A program made the position numbers and the translations under genes. Shown here one piece after another: positions 28,774-39,268 of a stretch of 64,000 nucleotides of DNA. The DNA comes from JAENVU01 sp963765075 (GTDB lineage Bacteria > Actinomycetota > Acidimicrobiia > IMCC26256 > JAENVU01): the NCBI GenBank assembly GCA_963765075.1, contig CAVXVA010000008.1:806001-870000 (forward strand), in the 5' to 3' direction. The notes under the pieces were generated by a model, which was not told where the DNA came from, did not search any database, and worked only from the letters and a program-made list of their open reading frames with translations. Numbering within the stretch: position 1 is the first letter of the stretch; each line of letters opens with the position of its first letter.

Positions 28774-28927
28774 GGCTGCGATTCCATCACACCAGCGGAA
28801 CTCGCGTTGGGCCGCACGGAAGGATTCCGACCGGAACGGGGCGCGTACATTGGTTCATGACCGATTCCGGGTTAGGACACGGTGCTCGAACCGCGCTTGG
28901 TGGCCGGCTCGTGGTGCTTGGAACCCG

Positions 28928-29431
28928 GTGACCCCGCTCGACGCTACGGGCGTGCGGCTGGCGCGCACCGACGACTGGGCGGCGGTCGTCGCGTTGAACA
29001 ACGCGGAGGTTCCGCAGGTCGGGCCATTGCACGCCGAGGATCGAGAGTGGTTCCTCGGCGCGGCTTCGGTGAACGTCGTCGAACGGGACGGCGACCTCGT
29101 CGGGCTGCTGGTGCTCATGGCGGATGGCTCGGACTACGCGAGCCCGAACTACGGATGGTTCGCGGCGCGCTATCCGACGTTCGCCTACGTGGACCGCATC
29201 GTCGTCCGGGCCGACGCCGGCGGGGCCGGAATCGGCCGCCAGTTGTATGAGCACGCCGTGGGCTGGGCCCGGGCCGAGGCGAAGCCGGTGCTGACTGCCG
29301 AGGTGAATGTCGAGCCGCCCAACGAGCGGTCGCTGGCGTTTCATCGAGCGTTCGGGTTCGTGGAAGTGGGCCGGTTTCACGACTCGCGCTACGCCGCGCT
29401 CACCGTCGCGATGTTCGCGCTCGACGTCTGA
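28928..29431 (+). CDS. GNAT family N-acetyltransferase
   Basis: 167 residues from GTG 28928 (VTPLDATGVRLARTDDW), which fits the first strand of the fold; the frame is open further upstream but without similarity. The acetyl-CoA motif is YVDRIVVRADAGGAGIGRQL near residue 82, followed by LTAEVNVEPPNERSLAFHRAFGFVEVG, the usual motif B. Substrate unknown. It converges on the epoxide-hydrolase gene with an 18-base gap. Confidence 0.85.
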   Translation: MTPLDATGVRLARTDDWAAVVALNNAEVPQVGPLHAEDREWFLGAASVNVVERDGDLVGLLVLMADGSDYASPNYGWFAARYPTFAYVDRIVVRADAGGAGIGRQLYEHAVGWARAEAKPVLTAEVNVEPPNERSLAFHRAFGFVEVGRFHDSRYAALTVAMFALDV

Positions 29432-29449
29432 CCGCCGGCATGGCCGTCG

Positions 29450-30598
29450 TCAGCGCATCGAACGGAACGCGGTCCGGATCTCGGTGACGAAACGTTCGGG
29501 TTGTTCGAACGCGGCGAAGTGGCCGCCGCGGTCGACCTCGTTGAAATGGCGCAAGTCAGTGAAGCGAGTCTCGGCCCATCGGCGCGAGCACCGGAAGATC
29601 TCGTGCGGGAACACCGAGATCGCGCTCGGGACTCCGATCGGGCTGAAGTCGATGTCGGAGAAGGACTCCCAGTACAGCCGGGCCGACGACGCGGCCGAGT
29701 TGGTGAGCCAATAGACCATGACGTTGTCGAGCAACTCGTCGGCGGTGAGGACTGAGAGCGGGTCTCCGTCGCAGTCCATCCAGGACCAGAACTTCTCGAC
29801 GATCCACGCCATCTGACCCACGGGTGAATCGGCCAATCCGTACCCGAGTGTCTGCGGGCGGGTCGCCTGTTGGGTCGAGTAGCCGTTGTCCTGGGTCATG
29901 TAGTGCTGGAGCCCGGCGACGGCCGACTGCTCGATCGGCGTCATCTCCTCCGGCGGAGTGGATGGAATGACGATGGGCATGTTGGTGTGGACACCCACGA
30001 GGTGGTCGGTGTGATGCGCGCCGATCCGCAGGGTCACCATGGAACCCCAGTCGCCGCCCTGCGCGGCGAAACGGTCGTAACCGAGTCGCAGCATGAGCTG
30101 CTCCCACGCCGCGGCCACCCGGCCGACTCCCCAGCCGGGCGTGTCCGGCTGGTCCGACCAGCCGTACCCGGGGAGGGAGGGGATCACGAGGTCGAACGCG
30201 TCGTTCGCGTCGCCGCCGTGCGCAACGGGATCCGTCAGCGGGCCGATCACCTTCAGGAACTCCACGACCGAGCCCGGCCAGCCGTGCGTCATGATGACGG
30301 GCAGGGCGTTGGTTTCGGGCGACCGCACGTGGAGAAAGTGAACACCGAGTCCGTCGATGTCGGTGCGGAACTGGGGGAGCGCGTTGAGCCGCGATTCCAC
30401 GCGCCGGCCGTCGTATGCCGTGCCCCAGTACTCGGCCAGGCGCTGCGCGAACTGGCGAGGCATGCCCTGGCTCCACGGCGCGTCGGTTCCGACGACGGTT
30501 TCCTCATCGGGCCAGCGAGTCAGACGCAGCCGGGCGGCGAGGTCGTCGAGCTGGTCCTGGGCGATGGCCACAGTGAACGGTCTGATGTCGTCGGTCAT
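29450..30598 (-). CDS. Epoxide hydrolase family protein (EHN domain)
   Basis: 382 residues from ATG 30598. The N-terminal EHN segment (RPFTVAIAQDQLDDLAARL, RLTRWPDEE) is typical of microsomal-type epoxide hydrolases. The alpha/beta-hydrolase core has the oxyanion motif HGWPGSVVEF near residue 105, the nucleophile Asp in AAQGGDWGSM near 182 and the catalytic His in DRGGHFAAFEQPE near 355. Family members open epoxide rings. Alone on its strand; its start lies 130 bases from the divergent isocitrate dehydrogenase. Confidence 0.92.
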   Translation of the reverse strand: MTDDIRPFTVAIAQDQLDDLAARLRLTRWPDEETVVGTDAPWSQGMPRQFAQRLAEYWGTAYDGRRVESRLNALPQFRTDIDGLGVHFLHVRSPETNALPVIMTHGWPGSVVEFLKVIGPLTDPVAHGGDANDAFDLVIPSLPGYGWSDQPDTPGWGVGRVAAAWEQLMLRLGYDRFAAQGGDWGSMVTLRIGAHHTDHLVGVHTNMPIVIPSTPPEEMTPIEQSAVAGLQHYMTQDNGYSTQQATRPQTLGYGLADSPVGQMAWIVEKFWSWMDCDGDPLSVLTADELLDNVMVYWLTNSAASSARLYWESFSDIDFSPIGVPSAISVFPHEIFRCSRRWAETRFTDLRHFNEVDRGGHFAAFEQPERFVTEIRTAFRSMR

Positions 30599-30730
30599 GC
30601 AGTGCACGGTAGATCGTGGTGACGAACCGGCTGCGAGAACGCCGGGAATCGGTGGACCCGGCGGTGCGGGATCTAACGTCGGGCCCGTTCAGCGTTCGTC
30701 GGATTCCTCGGAGAAAGCTCACGTGCTCGC

Positions 30731-32950
<2,220 letters not shown>

Positions 32951-33472
32951 TCACTCGGCTCGGCGGTGGAGCCGGGCGATCTGGCGACCGGTCTCGGCCA
33001 TCGTTGCCCGTAACTCCAGCGGGAGCAGCACCTCGACCTCCGGACCGAGGGCCAGGAGTTCGCGGACCGCAGCGTCGTAGGAGTCGAACCGGAACGAGCC
33101 TTCGATCCAGTCCGGCCGGTCGGGCGCGCCATCAGGGTGGGGACGGGCGCGCCAGCCATCGGGTGTGCCCGTCACCAACGCGAGCTGCAGCGTGACGGGT
33201 GAGAGCCGCACCCGGACGCGCCGGAGTCGGCCCGAACCCATCGTGAGTCCGGGTGGCAACGCGGGTATCTCGCGACGGAACGTGTCGAGGAGTTGGAACC
33301 CGCCATCGCGACCCCGGGTCGCGTACACCGGAACGCCCGCGCCGCTCAGCACCTCGAGGTCGCGCAGCACCGTGCGGGTCGACACTTCGAGCCGACTCGC
33401 CAGTTCGGACGCGGTGATCCGGTCACCCGCTTGGAGTTCGAGCACGAGGCGGAGCAGTCGTCCGGCACGCAT
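32951..33472 (-). CDS. Helix-turn-helix transcriptional regulator (YafY/WYL-associated type)
   Basis: 173 residues from ATG 33472. The N-terminal winged helix reads MRAGRLLRLVLELQAGDRI, TASELASRLEVSTRTVLRDLEVL and GVPVYATRGRDGGFQLLD, the DeoR/HTH_11 arrangement of YafY-type regulators. The C-terminal half resembles the shortened end of such regulators (GSFRFDSYDAAVRELLALGPEVEVLLP); a complete WYL motif is not visible. The divergent DUF6855-like gene is the likely target, with three TGACAC half-sites between the two. Confidence 0.85.
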   Translation of the reverse strand: MRAGRLLRLVLELQAGDRITASELASRLEVSTRTVLRDLEVLSGAGVPVYATRGRDGGFQLLDTFRREIPALPPGLTMGSGRLRRVRVRLSPVTLQLALVTGTPDGWRARPHPDGAPDRPDWIEGSFRFDSYDAAVRELLALGPEVEVLLPLELRATMAETGRQIARLHRRAE

Positions 33473-33533
33473 GGCGCAATCAGTCGCTCGCGGGCCGACC
33501 AGGGCCCGACCTTCTCGGGAACCTCTGCATACC

Positions 33534-33562
33534 TGACACATGGTGTCATGTATGTCGTGTCA
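33534..33562. promoter_or_regulatory. Operator-like cluster of three TGACAC/GTGTCA half-sites
   Basis: TGACAC (33534-33539) and GTGTCA (33543-33548) form a perfect dyad with spacer ATG; a second GTGTCA follows at 33557-33562, 14 bp from the first. The cluster lies in the 132-base gap between the divergent HTH regulator and the gene at 33605, a natural autoregulatory site. Confidence 0.6.
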
Positions 33563-33604
33563 GGGTGGGCAGGACCGACTCATTCGCCGAAAGGAGCGTT
33601 GCTC

Positions 33605-34021
33605 ATGCCCGACCACGTTGAAGGTTCCGGAACCCCGGACGATCCCTGGATTCTGTCCACGCCGCCCGGTGGGTCCGAGTTCGACGCCTGGCGCGACGAG
33701 TCGCTGGACCCGCCGGCGCTGGTGATCCGTGTGGGCTCCACCAAACTCAGCTACCGGCTGTCCTGCATCGAGGACCTTCACACGATGCTCGTGGAGTTCG
33801 GCGATTGGATGCCGCTTGGCAACGCCGACGAACAGAAGCCCGCGAAGGCCGATACCGTCGAGGCCTGGGCCCGCGCCGAGGACAATCCCGTGGGTGGTTG
33901 GTATGGGCTGCGTCAGGGCTACCGAGGGCGTTTCGCCAACTACGTCCCGCCGGTGCTCGAACATTTGGGCTTGGCCGAGGTGGAACATCAGGCTCGGAAC
34001 AACCGCATGCGCGCGATCTAG
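33605..34021 (+). CDS. DUF6855-like conserved hypothetical protein
   Basis: 138 residues from ATG 33605, preceded by AAAGGAG. It is a compact soluble protein with HVEGSGTPDDPWILSTPPGG at the N-terminus, the segment LSYRLSCIEDLHTMLVEFGDW, and a C-terminus GGWYGLRQGYRGRFANYVPP. I know this as an actinobacterial protein without assigned function, often near small HTH regulators. The divergent regulator and shared operator suggest it is the regulated gene. Confidence 0.75.
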   Translation: MPDHVEGSGTPDDPWILSTPPGGSEFDAWRDESLDPPALVIRVGSTKLSYRLSCIEDLHTMLVEFGDWMPLGNADEQKPAKADTVEAWARAEDNPVGGWYGLRQGYRGRFANYVPPVLEHLGLAEVEHQARNNRMRAI

Positions 34022-34073
34022 ACGTCGCCTGCGCGTCTCGGAGCGCCTCTGTCAACGGGCTTCGTGAAATCCC

Positions 34074-34105
34074 TTGACCTCAAAAAGGCTTTGAGGTTCT
34101 ACGCT
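34074..34105 (+). promoter_or_regulatory. MerR/SoxR-like promoter with internal dyad
   Basis: TTGACC (-35-like, 34074-34079) leads into CCTCAAA-AAGGC-TTTGAGG (34078-34096), a perfect 7-bp dyad. TTCTAC (17-base spacing) or TACGCT (20-base spacing) follows as a -10. A dyad between -35 and -10 is typical of MerR-family promoters, and CCTCAA/TTGAGG are SoxR-type half-sites (SoxR centre is one base shorter). It would drive the gene at 34151. Confidence 0.5.
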
Positions 34106-34150
34106 GCGCCACGACGACACCGCATCGTCAATCACACCCGGAGGAGAACA

Positions 34151-34570
34151 ATGAGCGAAGTCGCAGAGTGGAATCGTGGCGTCGTCGACGAGTTTCGCGC
34201 GAACCAGGGCCAGCTCAGCGGTCAGTTCGAGGGTGCTCCGTTGCTGTTGTTGACAACCATCGGCGCGAAGTCGGGGGCCAAGCGCGTCAGCCCGGTGATG
34301 TATATGGCGCTCGACGACAGCTACGCGGTCTTCGCCACGTTTGCCGGAGCTCCGACGAATCCTGCCTGGTATCACAATCTCGTCGCGAATCACCGTGCCA
34401 CCATCGAGGTCGGTGACCAGACCATTGAGGTCACGGCACGGGTGGCCGACGGCGAAGAACGCGATCGGATCTGGGCCGCCCAGAAGCTCGTGGCGCCCGG
34501 TATGGCCGATTACGAAACGAAGACCGATCGCATCATTCCGGTCGTCATCCTCGAACGTACCGAGTCATGA
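34151..34570 (+). CDS. Deazaflavin (F420)-dependent nitroreductase family protein, Ddn-like
   Basis: 139 residues from ATG 34151, with GGAGGAGA just upstream. The fold is the split barrel of Ddn/Rv3547-type proteins: EWNRGVVDEFRANQGQLSG, FEGAPLLLLTTIGAKSGAKR, SPVMYMALDD, and PTNPAWYHNLVANHRATIEVG with the family NPAWYHNL motif. Relatives use F420H2 to reduce quinones or nitro compounds. The MerR/SoxR-like promoter upstream suggests induction by redox-active compounds. A doubtful 110-codon ORF overlaps its stop (ATGA). Confidence 0.9.
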   Translation: MSEVAEWNRGVVDEFRANQGQLSGQFEGAPLLLLTTIGAKSGAKRVSPVMYMALDDSYAVFATFAGAPTNPAWYHNLVANHRATIEVGDQTIEVTARVADGEERDRIWAAQKLVAPGMADYETKTDRIIPVVILERTES

Positions 34571-34793
34571 CCACGGTGTTGACCGAGCCCGAGCTGGCCA
34601 GTCCCGCGACCGCGACACACACGGGTGCCAGGAGATATCGCGATCGCTGGAGGAGCATCTGCACGGGGTCAACCTCCGAATTCGAAGATCTCGGCGAGGA
34701 ATCCCCGTTGGGTGGGGGACCGACCGCGTCGATTCACGCGGTCTCCCGTATCCCATCAGAACTTAGGAAGATGATTGCGGCAATCAAAGAACG

Positions 34794-34807
34794 TGAGAAA
34801 CTTCTCA
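34794..34807 (-). terminator. Short palindrome downstream of the AlkZ-like gene
   Basis: TGAGAA-AC-TTCTCA is a perfect 6-bp dyad with a 2-base centre, 28 bases after the stop of the minus-strand gene ending at 34835. On that strand it is followed by ttctttgattg, slightly T-rich. A short loop makes it a weak terminator; a binding site is equally possible. Confidence 0.35.
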
Positions 34808-34834
34808 GGTTTATCGGCGTCGGGAGGTGTCGGT

Positions 34835-35992
34835 CTACGCTTTCATCGCCGGCGACTTGTAGGTCGTCCCGATGCGCACCCCGTCAACCCATTCGGTGAG
34901 GCGTTGCGCTTCGGCGGCGAGCGCGCGGCGGGCCCCGGTGTTGATGGTCTCCAGGAGGCGGACCGCGACGACGCCCTCGTGGTCCTGGACCCAACATCCC
35001 ACGGCCCGGCCGTCGACCAAGATCGTCGTCCCTGCGTTTCCGTTGGAGTCGAAGAGCTGTTCGCGGTGCGGGCCGAGAACAAAGGTGCGGTCCTTCCAGC
35101 CCATGACCGTCGGATCGAGGACCGGGAGGAGCGCCACCCACGAACCGGGATCGGGGACCGCCTCGAGATCACTCGGGAGGAGCCAGCCGGTCCGGCCACT
35201 GTCGAGGGAGACCTCGACCGCGTCGAGTTCGGTGAGCGCGGCGCGAACGACCGACTTGGTGGCCCCGAGCCACCACACGATGTCGTCCTCGGTGCCAGGC
35301 CCGAAGGTGTGGAGCCAGCGCCGGATGAGCTCGCGGTATCCGTCGGCTGCAGTCCAGGGCTCGGGTACGTCGTCGAGCCAATGGCTGGTGAGGGTCCACC
35401 GGGGGCGCGAGGTCGGCCACGGTCCGGTGTTCGAGCCCCGCACGATGTCGGCGGTCGCACCGAGCTGAGTCAACAGCCGCGGCGCGACCGACATCGCTAC
35501 GCCCTGGGTGGTCATCTTCACGTCGATCATCGGTATGGCTTCGCGTAGGTCTTGGGCCGTCGCGCCTTCGGCGTGACCGGCCAGATGCGCGAGTACCTCG
35601 GCTCGCGCTTGGTCGATCCATGCGTGCCCGTCGCGGGCGAGGCCGGACCGCACAACGTCCTTGGCCAGCCGGTTGCGTTCCGCGCTCGCCACGCGGGCGG
35701 AGGCGCTGGGCCACACCGCCGGCAGCAGGTCGCGCGGAAACACGAACAGGGTGCGCCGCATTGCCAACTGCTTGACGATGCTGCGGTCGTGGTAGAGCGC
35801 GCGGTCGATGTCGGCCGCGGTGAGGCGGGTGCTGCGGGCGGCGCACGAGAGGAAGACGGTGGCCGGTTCGGTGGCGTGGAGGACGGTCATCGCCTGTACG
35901 ACGGACTCCGGCGAATCGACCCTCGCCGACGGTGTCAGCGCATGGCGGGTGGCCAACCGGGCACGTCGCTCATCGTCGGTGACGTGCTGCAC
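34835..35992 (-). CDS. Winged-helix DNA-binding protein, AlkZ/YcaQ-like (HTH_42)
   Basis: 385 residues. The domain pattern fits AlkZ-like glycosylases of the HTH_42 family: RHALTPSARVDSPESVVQAM, VKQLAMRRTLFVFPRDLLP, tandem winged-helix modules, and LLPVLDPTVMGWKDRTFVLG near residue 295. E. coli YcaQ and Streptomyces AlkZ unhook interstrand crosslinks; many other members have unknown roles, and I cannot confirm the catalytic QxQ motif. Single gene, divergent from the DM13 protein. Confidence 0.8.
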   Translation of the reverse strand: MQHVTDDERRARLATRHALTPSARVDSPESVVQAMTVLHATEPATVFLSCAARSTRLTAADIDRALYHDRSIVKQLAMRRTLFVFPRDLLPAVWPSASARVASAERNRLAKDVVRSGLARDGHAWIDQARAEVLAHLAGHAEGATAQDLREAIPMIDVKMTTQGVAMSVAPRLLTQLGATADIVRGSNTGPWPTSRPRWTLTSHWLDDVPEPWTAADGYRELIRRWLHTFGPGTEDDIVWWLGATKSVVRAALTELDAVEVSLDSGRTGWLLPSDLEAVPDPGSWVALLPVLDPTVMGWKDRTFVLGPHREQLFDSNGNAGTTILVDGRAVGCWVQDHEGVVAVRLLETINTGARRALAAEAQRLTEWVDGVRIGTTYKSPAMKA

Positions 35993-36133
35993 CGCCGCAT
36001 CCTTTCATGGCGCGGCCTGGGTGAGCCGGGCATGTCGGCTGACCGGTGGCGACTGGAGTGCGGAGTTCGAAACATTCGGAGAACTCGGCCGGCGTTCGGA
36101 CTTCTGCGGCCCGGCGCGCACTTGTATGGGGGC

Positions 36134-36745
36134 ATGAAGCGATTCCTTCGGAACTATCGGCTCAGTATCCCGACGGGTGTGGTCCTGATCGCGGCGCTCG
36201 GTTGGTTGGTGTTCGGCTACTTCGGTGCCCACCTGCTCTTCGTCGACGACGAGGTCAACGAAGCCGTGCCCACGTTCGCGACGCCATCGGCAACCGTGGA
36301 TTCCACGACCACGACGACTGCGCCCGCCATCCCGTCGGCCGCCGTGCCGGTGCCGGTCGAGCCCGCCTCACCGCCGACTGCGCCGCCGCCCACCGCGGCG
36401 CCGGCGCCGGCCATCGTCGCCGAGGTGTCCGGCGCGTTCGAATCGCGTGGACACGCCACCGCCGGCACTGCGAGCGTGCTGGGAGATGGCAGCGGTCAGC
36501 GGTTCCTCCGGTTCGAGAACTTCTCGACTTCCAATGGCCCCGATCTGAACGTCTACCTGGTGAACGCCGGCGCGGCTGGCATCAACGATGCCGTCAACCT
36601 CGGTGACCTCAAGGGCAACGTCGGTGATCAGAACTACGTCGTTCCCGTCGGCACCGATCTTGCGGTCTACGACACCGTGGTGGTGTGGTGTGCGCGGTTC
36701 GGCTACAGCTTCGGTCAGGCCACGCTCCGCCCGTTCTCAAACTGA
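36134..36745 (+). CDS. Membrane-anchored DM13 domain protein
   Basis: 203 residues from ATG 36134. One N-terminal membrane anchor (RLSIPTGVVLIAALGWLVFG), then a Thr/Pro/Ala-rich linker (residues 50-100), then a DM13 domain with FLRFENFSTSNGPDLNVYLV and the conserved Cys in VVVWCARFGYSFGQATL. DM13 domains are thought to have redox or electron-transfer roles through that Cys. The protein should sit outside the membrane. The frame is open upstream, but only this start yields the anchor. Confidence 0.85.
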   Translation: MKRFLRNYRLSIPTGVVLIAALGWLVFGYFGAHLLFVDDEVNEAVPTFATPSATVDSTTTTTAPAIPSAAVPVPVEPASPPTAPPPTAAPAPAIVAEVSGAFESRGHATAGTASVLGDGSGQRFLRFENFSTSNGPDLNVYLVNAGAAGINDAVNLGDLKGNVGDQNYVVPVGTDLAVYDTVVVWCARFGYSFGQATLRPFSN

Positions 36746-36849
36746 GCCACTACCTAGCGAGGCGAAGAACCCTTGCGTTGCTAGCGTCGTGCCGGTGAGG
36801 GGCTGGCGACAATCGCACGGGCTCGTGAGCGTCCGAGGAGGAGGACCCG

Positions 36850-37929
36850 ATGAGCCTCGCTGATCCGTATCTCGTGCACGGTCTCACGTGCTCGTATTTC
36901 ACCCGGAAGATGACCGGGTACCTCGACCATCTCGGCGTGGCGTGGCGGCTGGAGCCGAGTGTCGGTCTGAATCCACCTGCCCGGGCGCTCGGATGGAATG
37001 GCGGGATACCCGTCGTGTCATTGCCGGGCGGCGAGATGATCTGGGACTCGACCGCGATGATCCTGCACCTCGATACCGCGTTCGCCGATCGCAGTGTGCT
37101 TCCCGACGATCCAGATCTGAGATTTCTCGCGTACCTACTCGATGACTTCTCGGACGAGTGGTTCTACCGTCACGCGGTCGGTACGCGGTGGCTCTACGAG
37201 GAGAACTGGGTCACTGCCGTCTGGGACATCACTCGCGAAGCCAGCATCGAGGTCGGGCTCCCCGCCGAACTGGTGCGGGCGCGGGTGCAGGAGGCGATGA
37301 CCGGATCGCTGGTGCGGCTCGGCGCCACCCCGGAGAACATCGGTGCGTGGGTCGACGAATCGCTCGTCCCGTGGCTGCGCGCATTCGGTACGCACGCACA
37401 ACGACATGGCTTCCTCCTCGGTAGCCGGCCGTCGCTGGCGGACTTCGCGTTCTTCGGTGGGAACATCGCCCACTTCGTCAACGACCGCTGGTGCCGCCGC
37501 CTGCTCGACGACCTCGCACCGGAGGTCGTGGCCTACACCCATGGCATGACTCGGCCGGGTCCGGCCGAACTCGGCACCTGGTTCGATGTCGATGACCTTC
37601 CCGAGGAGTTGTATGCGGTGCTGTCCGAAGCGGGGCGCCATTACCTGCCGTGGGTCGCAGAGGCAACGGTGACCGGTGAAGCGGTGGTCCGTTTGGGGAA
37701 TATGACCGCAACGATCAAGACGACGAACTTCCTCGACGAGGCGCGGGGGATCATGCTGGCTCGCTACGTCGAAGCGCGTTCGCCCCGACTCGACGGGATC
37801 CTGGACCGCGCCGGCATCCTCGAGTATTTCGCCGGTCATGTCGGCCAGGCGACTTCGATCCCCGATCCGATGGTGCCACCCCGCCCGACCGACAACCGTC
37901 CCTACCCGGCTGAGCCGCCGGAGGATTGA
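36850..37929 (+). CDS. Glutathione S-transferase-like protein with long C-terminal extension
   Basis: 359 residues from ATG 36850 with GAGGAGGAGG upstream. The first 90 residues look like a thioredoxin-fold GST N-domain (SYFTRKMTGYLDHLGV, GGIPVVSLPGGEMIWDSTAM), followed by a helical GST C-domain (LLGSRPSLADFAFFGGNIAHF near residue 190). Another 100 residues follow. Actinobacteria usually lack glutathione, so the thiol partner is unclear. Next to two P450 genes, it may join in oxidation and conjugation of lipophilic compounds; this is inference. Confidence 0.8.
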   Translation: MSLADPYLVHGLTCSYFTRKMTGYLDHLGVAWRLEPSVGLNPPARALGWNGGIPVVSLPGGEMIWDSTAMILHLDTAFADRSVLPDDPDLRFLAYLLDDFSDEWFYRHAVGTRWLYEENWVTAVWDITREASIEVGLPAELVRARVQEAMTGSLVRLGATPENIGAWVDESLVPWLRAFGTHAQRHGFLLGSRPSLADFAFFGGNIAHFVNDRWCRRLLDDLAPEVVAYTHGMTRPGPAELGTWFDVDDLPEELYAVLSEAGRHYLPWVAEATVTGEAVVRLGNMTATIKTTNFLDEARGIMLARYVEARSPRLDGILDRAGILEYFAGHVGQATSIPDPMVPPRPTDNRPYPAEPPED

Positions 37930-37995
37930 ACCGGCGGGCGAGTCCCACCGGCGTGCGACGACGGCACCGGCTGACCTGAGCTAGAAGTACCGGTA

Positions 37996-39207
37996 ATGGA
38001 CATTGATCTGTTGTCACCGGCTTCGTTTGCCAATGGCCAACCCCATGAGTGGTTCGCCTGGCTGCGCGAGCACGACCCGGTGCATTGGCACCCCGAGCCC
38101 GGCGCCGACGGGTTCTGGGTCCTCACCCGGCACGCCGACGTACGGAGTGTGGGCCGCGACCCGGCGACGTTCTCGTCGACGCCGTCGGTGCTCATTCCCG
38201 ACGACGCGATGGCGCTCGGCGATCACCAGATGATGTTGATGACGGACCCGCCCCGCCACACTGCACTCCGCAAGGTCGTGGCCCGCGAGTTCGTTCCGAA
38301 GGTGGCCCAGGCCATGCGCCCGCGTATCGAGATGTTGGCGACGCGGATCATCGACCAGGTCGCCGGGGCCGGCGAGTGCGACCTCGTCACTGATATCGCC
38401 GGGCTGATGCCCTCATACGTGATCGCCGACATGCTCGGGATTCCGCACGAGGACGGCGTCGCGCTCTACGCGCTGACCGAGGCGATTCACGCCGCGCCCG
38501 AGAGTCAACCGCCCGGGGCCGCGATGAGCGCGGTGATCGAGATGTTCAACTACGCGAACGGCGTTTGGGAGGCTCGCCGCGCCGAGCCCACCGACGACCT
38601 CGCGGGCATCATCGCGCATGCGACCGTGAACGGCGACGCCTTCGACGTCATCGACTTCAACCTCTTCTTCCTACTGCTCATCGATGCGGGTGGCGACACG
38701 ACGCGCAACCTCGTGGCCGGCGGGATGGACGCGCTGTTCGCTCATCCCGACCAACTCGCCTGGCTCATGGAGGATCTCGATACCCGCATGGCCCCGGCGG
38801 TCGAAGAGTTGCTCCGATGGGTGAGCCCGGTCGTCTACATGCGCCGGACCGCACAACGCGACACGGAACTCGGCGGGGTGCCGATTGGCGCAGGCCAGAA
38901 GGTGGTCATGTATTACGGATCGGCCAACCGTGACGAGGACGTGTTCGGCGCGACCGCCGGTGTACTGGATCTCGGCCGTTCTCCCAACGAGCACATCGCG
39001 TTCGGCGGCGGTGGACCACACTTCTGTTTGGGCGCGCACATCGCCCGGGTGGAGATCCACGCGATTCTGCGTGAACTGCTGCGGCGGCTGGATGGGGTTC
39101 GGCCGATCGGCGACACGGAGTGGCTCCCCTCCACGTTTATCTCCGGCCCCAAGCATCTGCCGATCGCCTATCGGACTGCGTCGCGCGGTACTCCCGTTCG
39201 ACCGTGA
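37996..39207 (+). CDS. Cytochrome P450
   Basis: 403 residues. The haem-binding loop is FGGGGPHFCLGAHIAR near residue 335 (Cys ligand). The I-helix oxygen motif is LLIDAGGDTTRN near 230, and the K-helix ExxR is EELLRWVSP near 270. The N-terminal LREHDPVHWHPEPGADGFWVLTR and MTDPPRHTALRKVV fit bacterial CYP125/124-like soluble P450s, which oxidise sterols or fatty chains. Electron donors are not encoded nearby. The next gene is a second P450, 61 bases downstream on the same strand. Confidence 0.95.
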   Translation: MDIDLLSPASFANGQPHEWFAWLREHDPVHWHPEPGADGFWVLTRHADVRSVGRDPATFSSTPSVLIPDDAMALGDHQMMLMTDPPRHTALRKVVAREFVPKVAQAMRPRIEMLATRIIDQVAGAGECDLVTDIAGLMPSYVIADMLGIPHEDGVALYALTEAIHAAPESQPPGAAMSAVIEMFNYANGVWEARRAEPTDDLAGIIAHATVNGDAFDVIDFNLFFLLLIDAGGDTTRNLVAGGMDALFAHPDQLAWLMEDLDTRMAPAVEELLRWVSPVVYMRRTAQRDTELGGVPIGAGQKVVMYYGSANRDEDVFGATAGVLDLGRSPNEHIAFGGGGPHFCLGAHIARVEIHAILRELLRRLDGVRPIGDTEWLPSTFISGPKHLPIAYRTASRGTPVRP

Positions 39208-39268
39208 TCGGGTCCGCCGCCGGCGGCCTCGCTAGCTTGGCCGTCGCCTTCGCCGACGAGAGACCGAG

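Noticed and set aside
27115..28860. 581-codon plus-strand frame opposite HAD-GH65
   Set aside because: Ser/Arg/Thr-rich translation typical of an antisense frame.
34567..34899. 110-codon frame overlapping the nitroreductase stop (ATGA)
   Set aside because: No similarity, mixed composition, and it runs into the opposite-strand AlkZ-like gene; the ATGA overlap alone is weak evidence.
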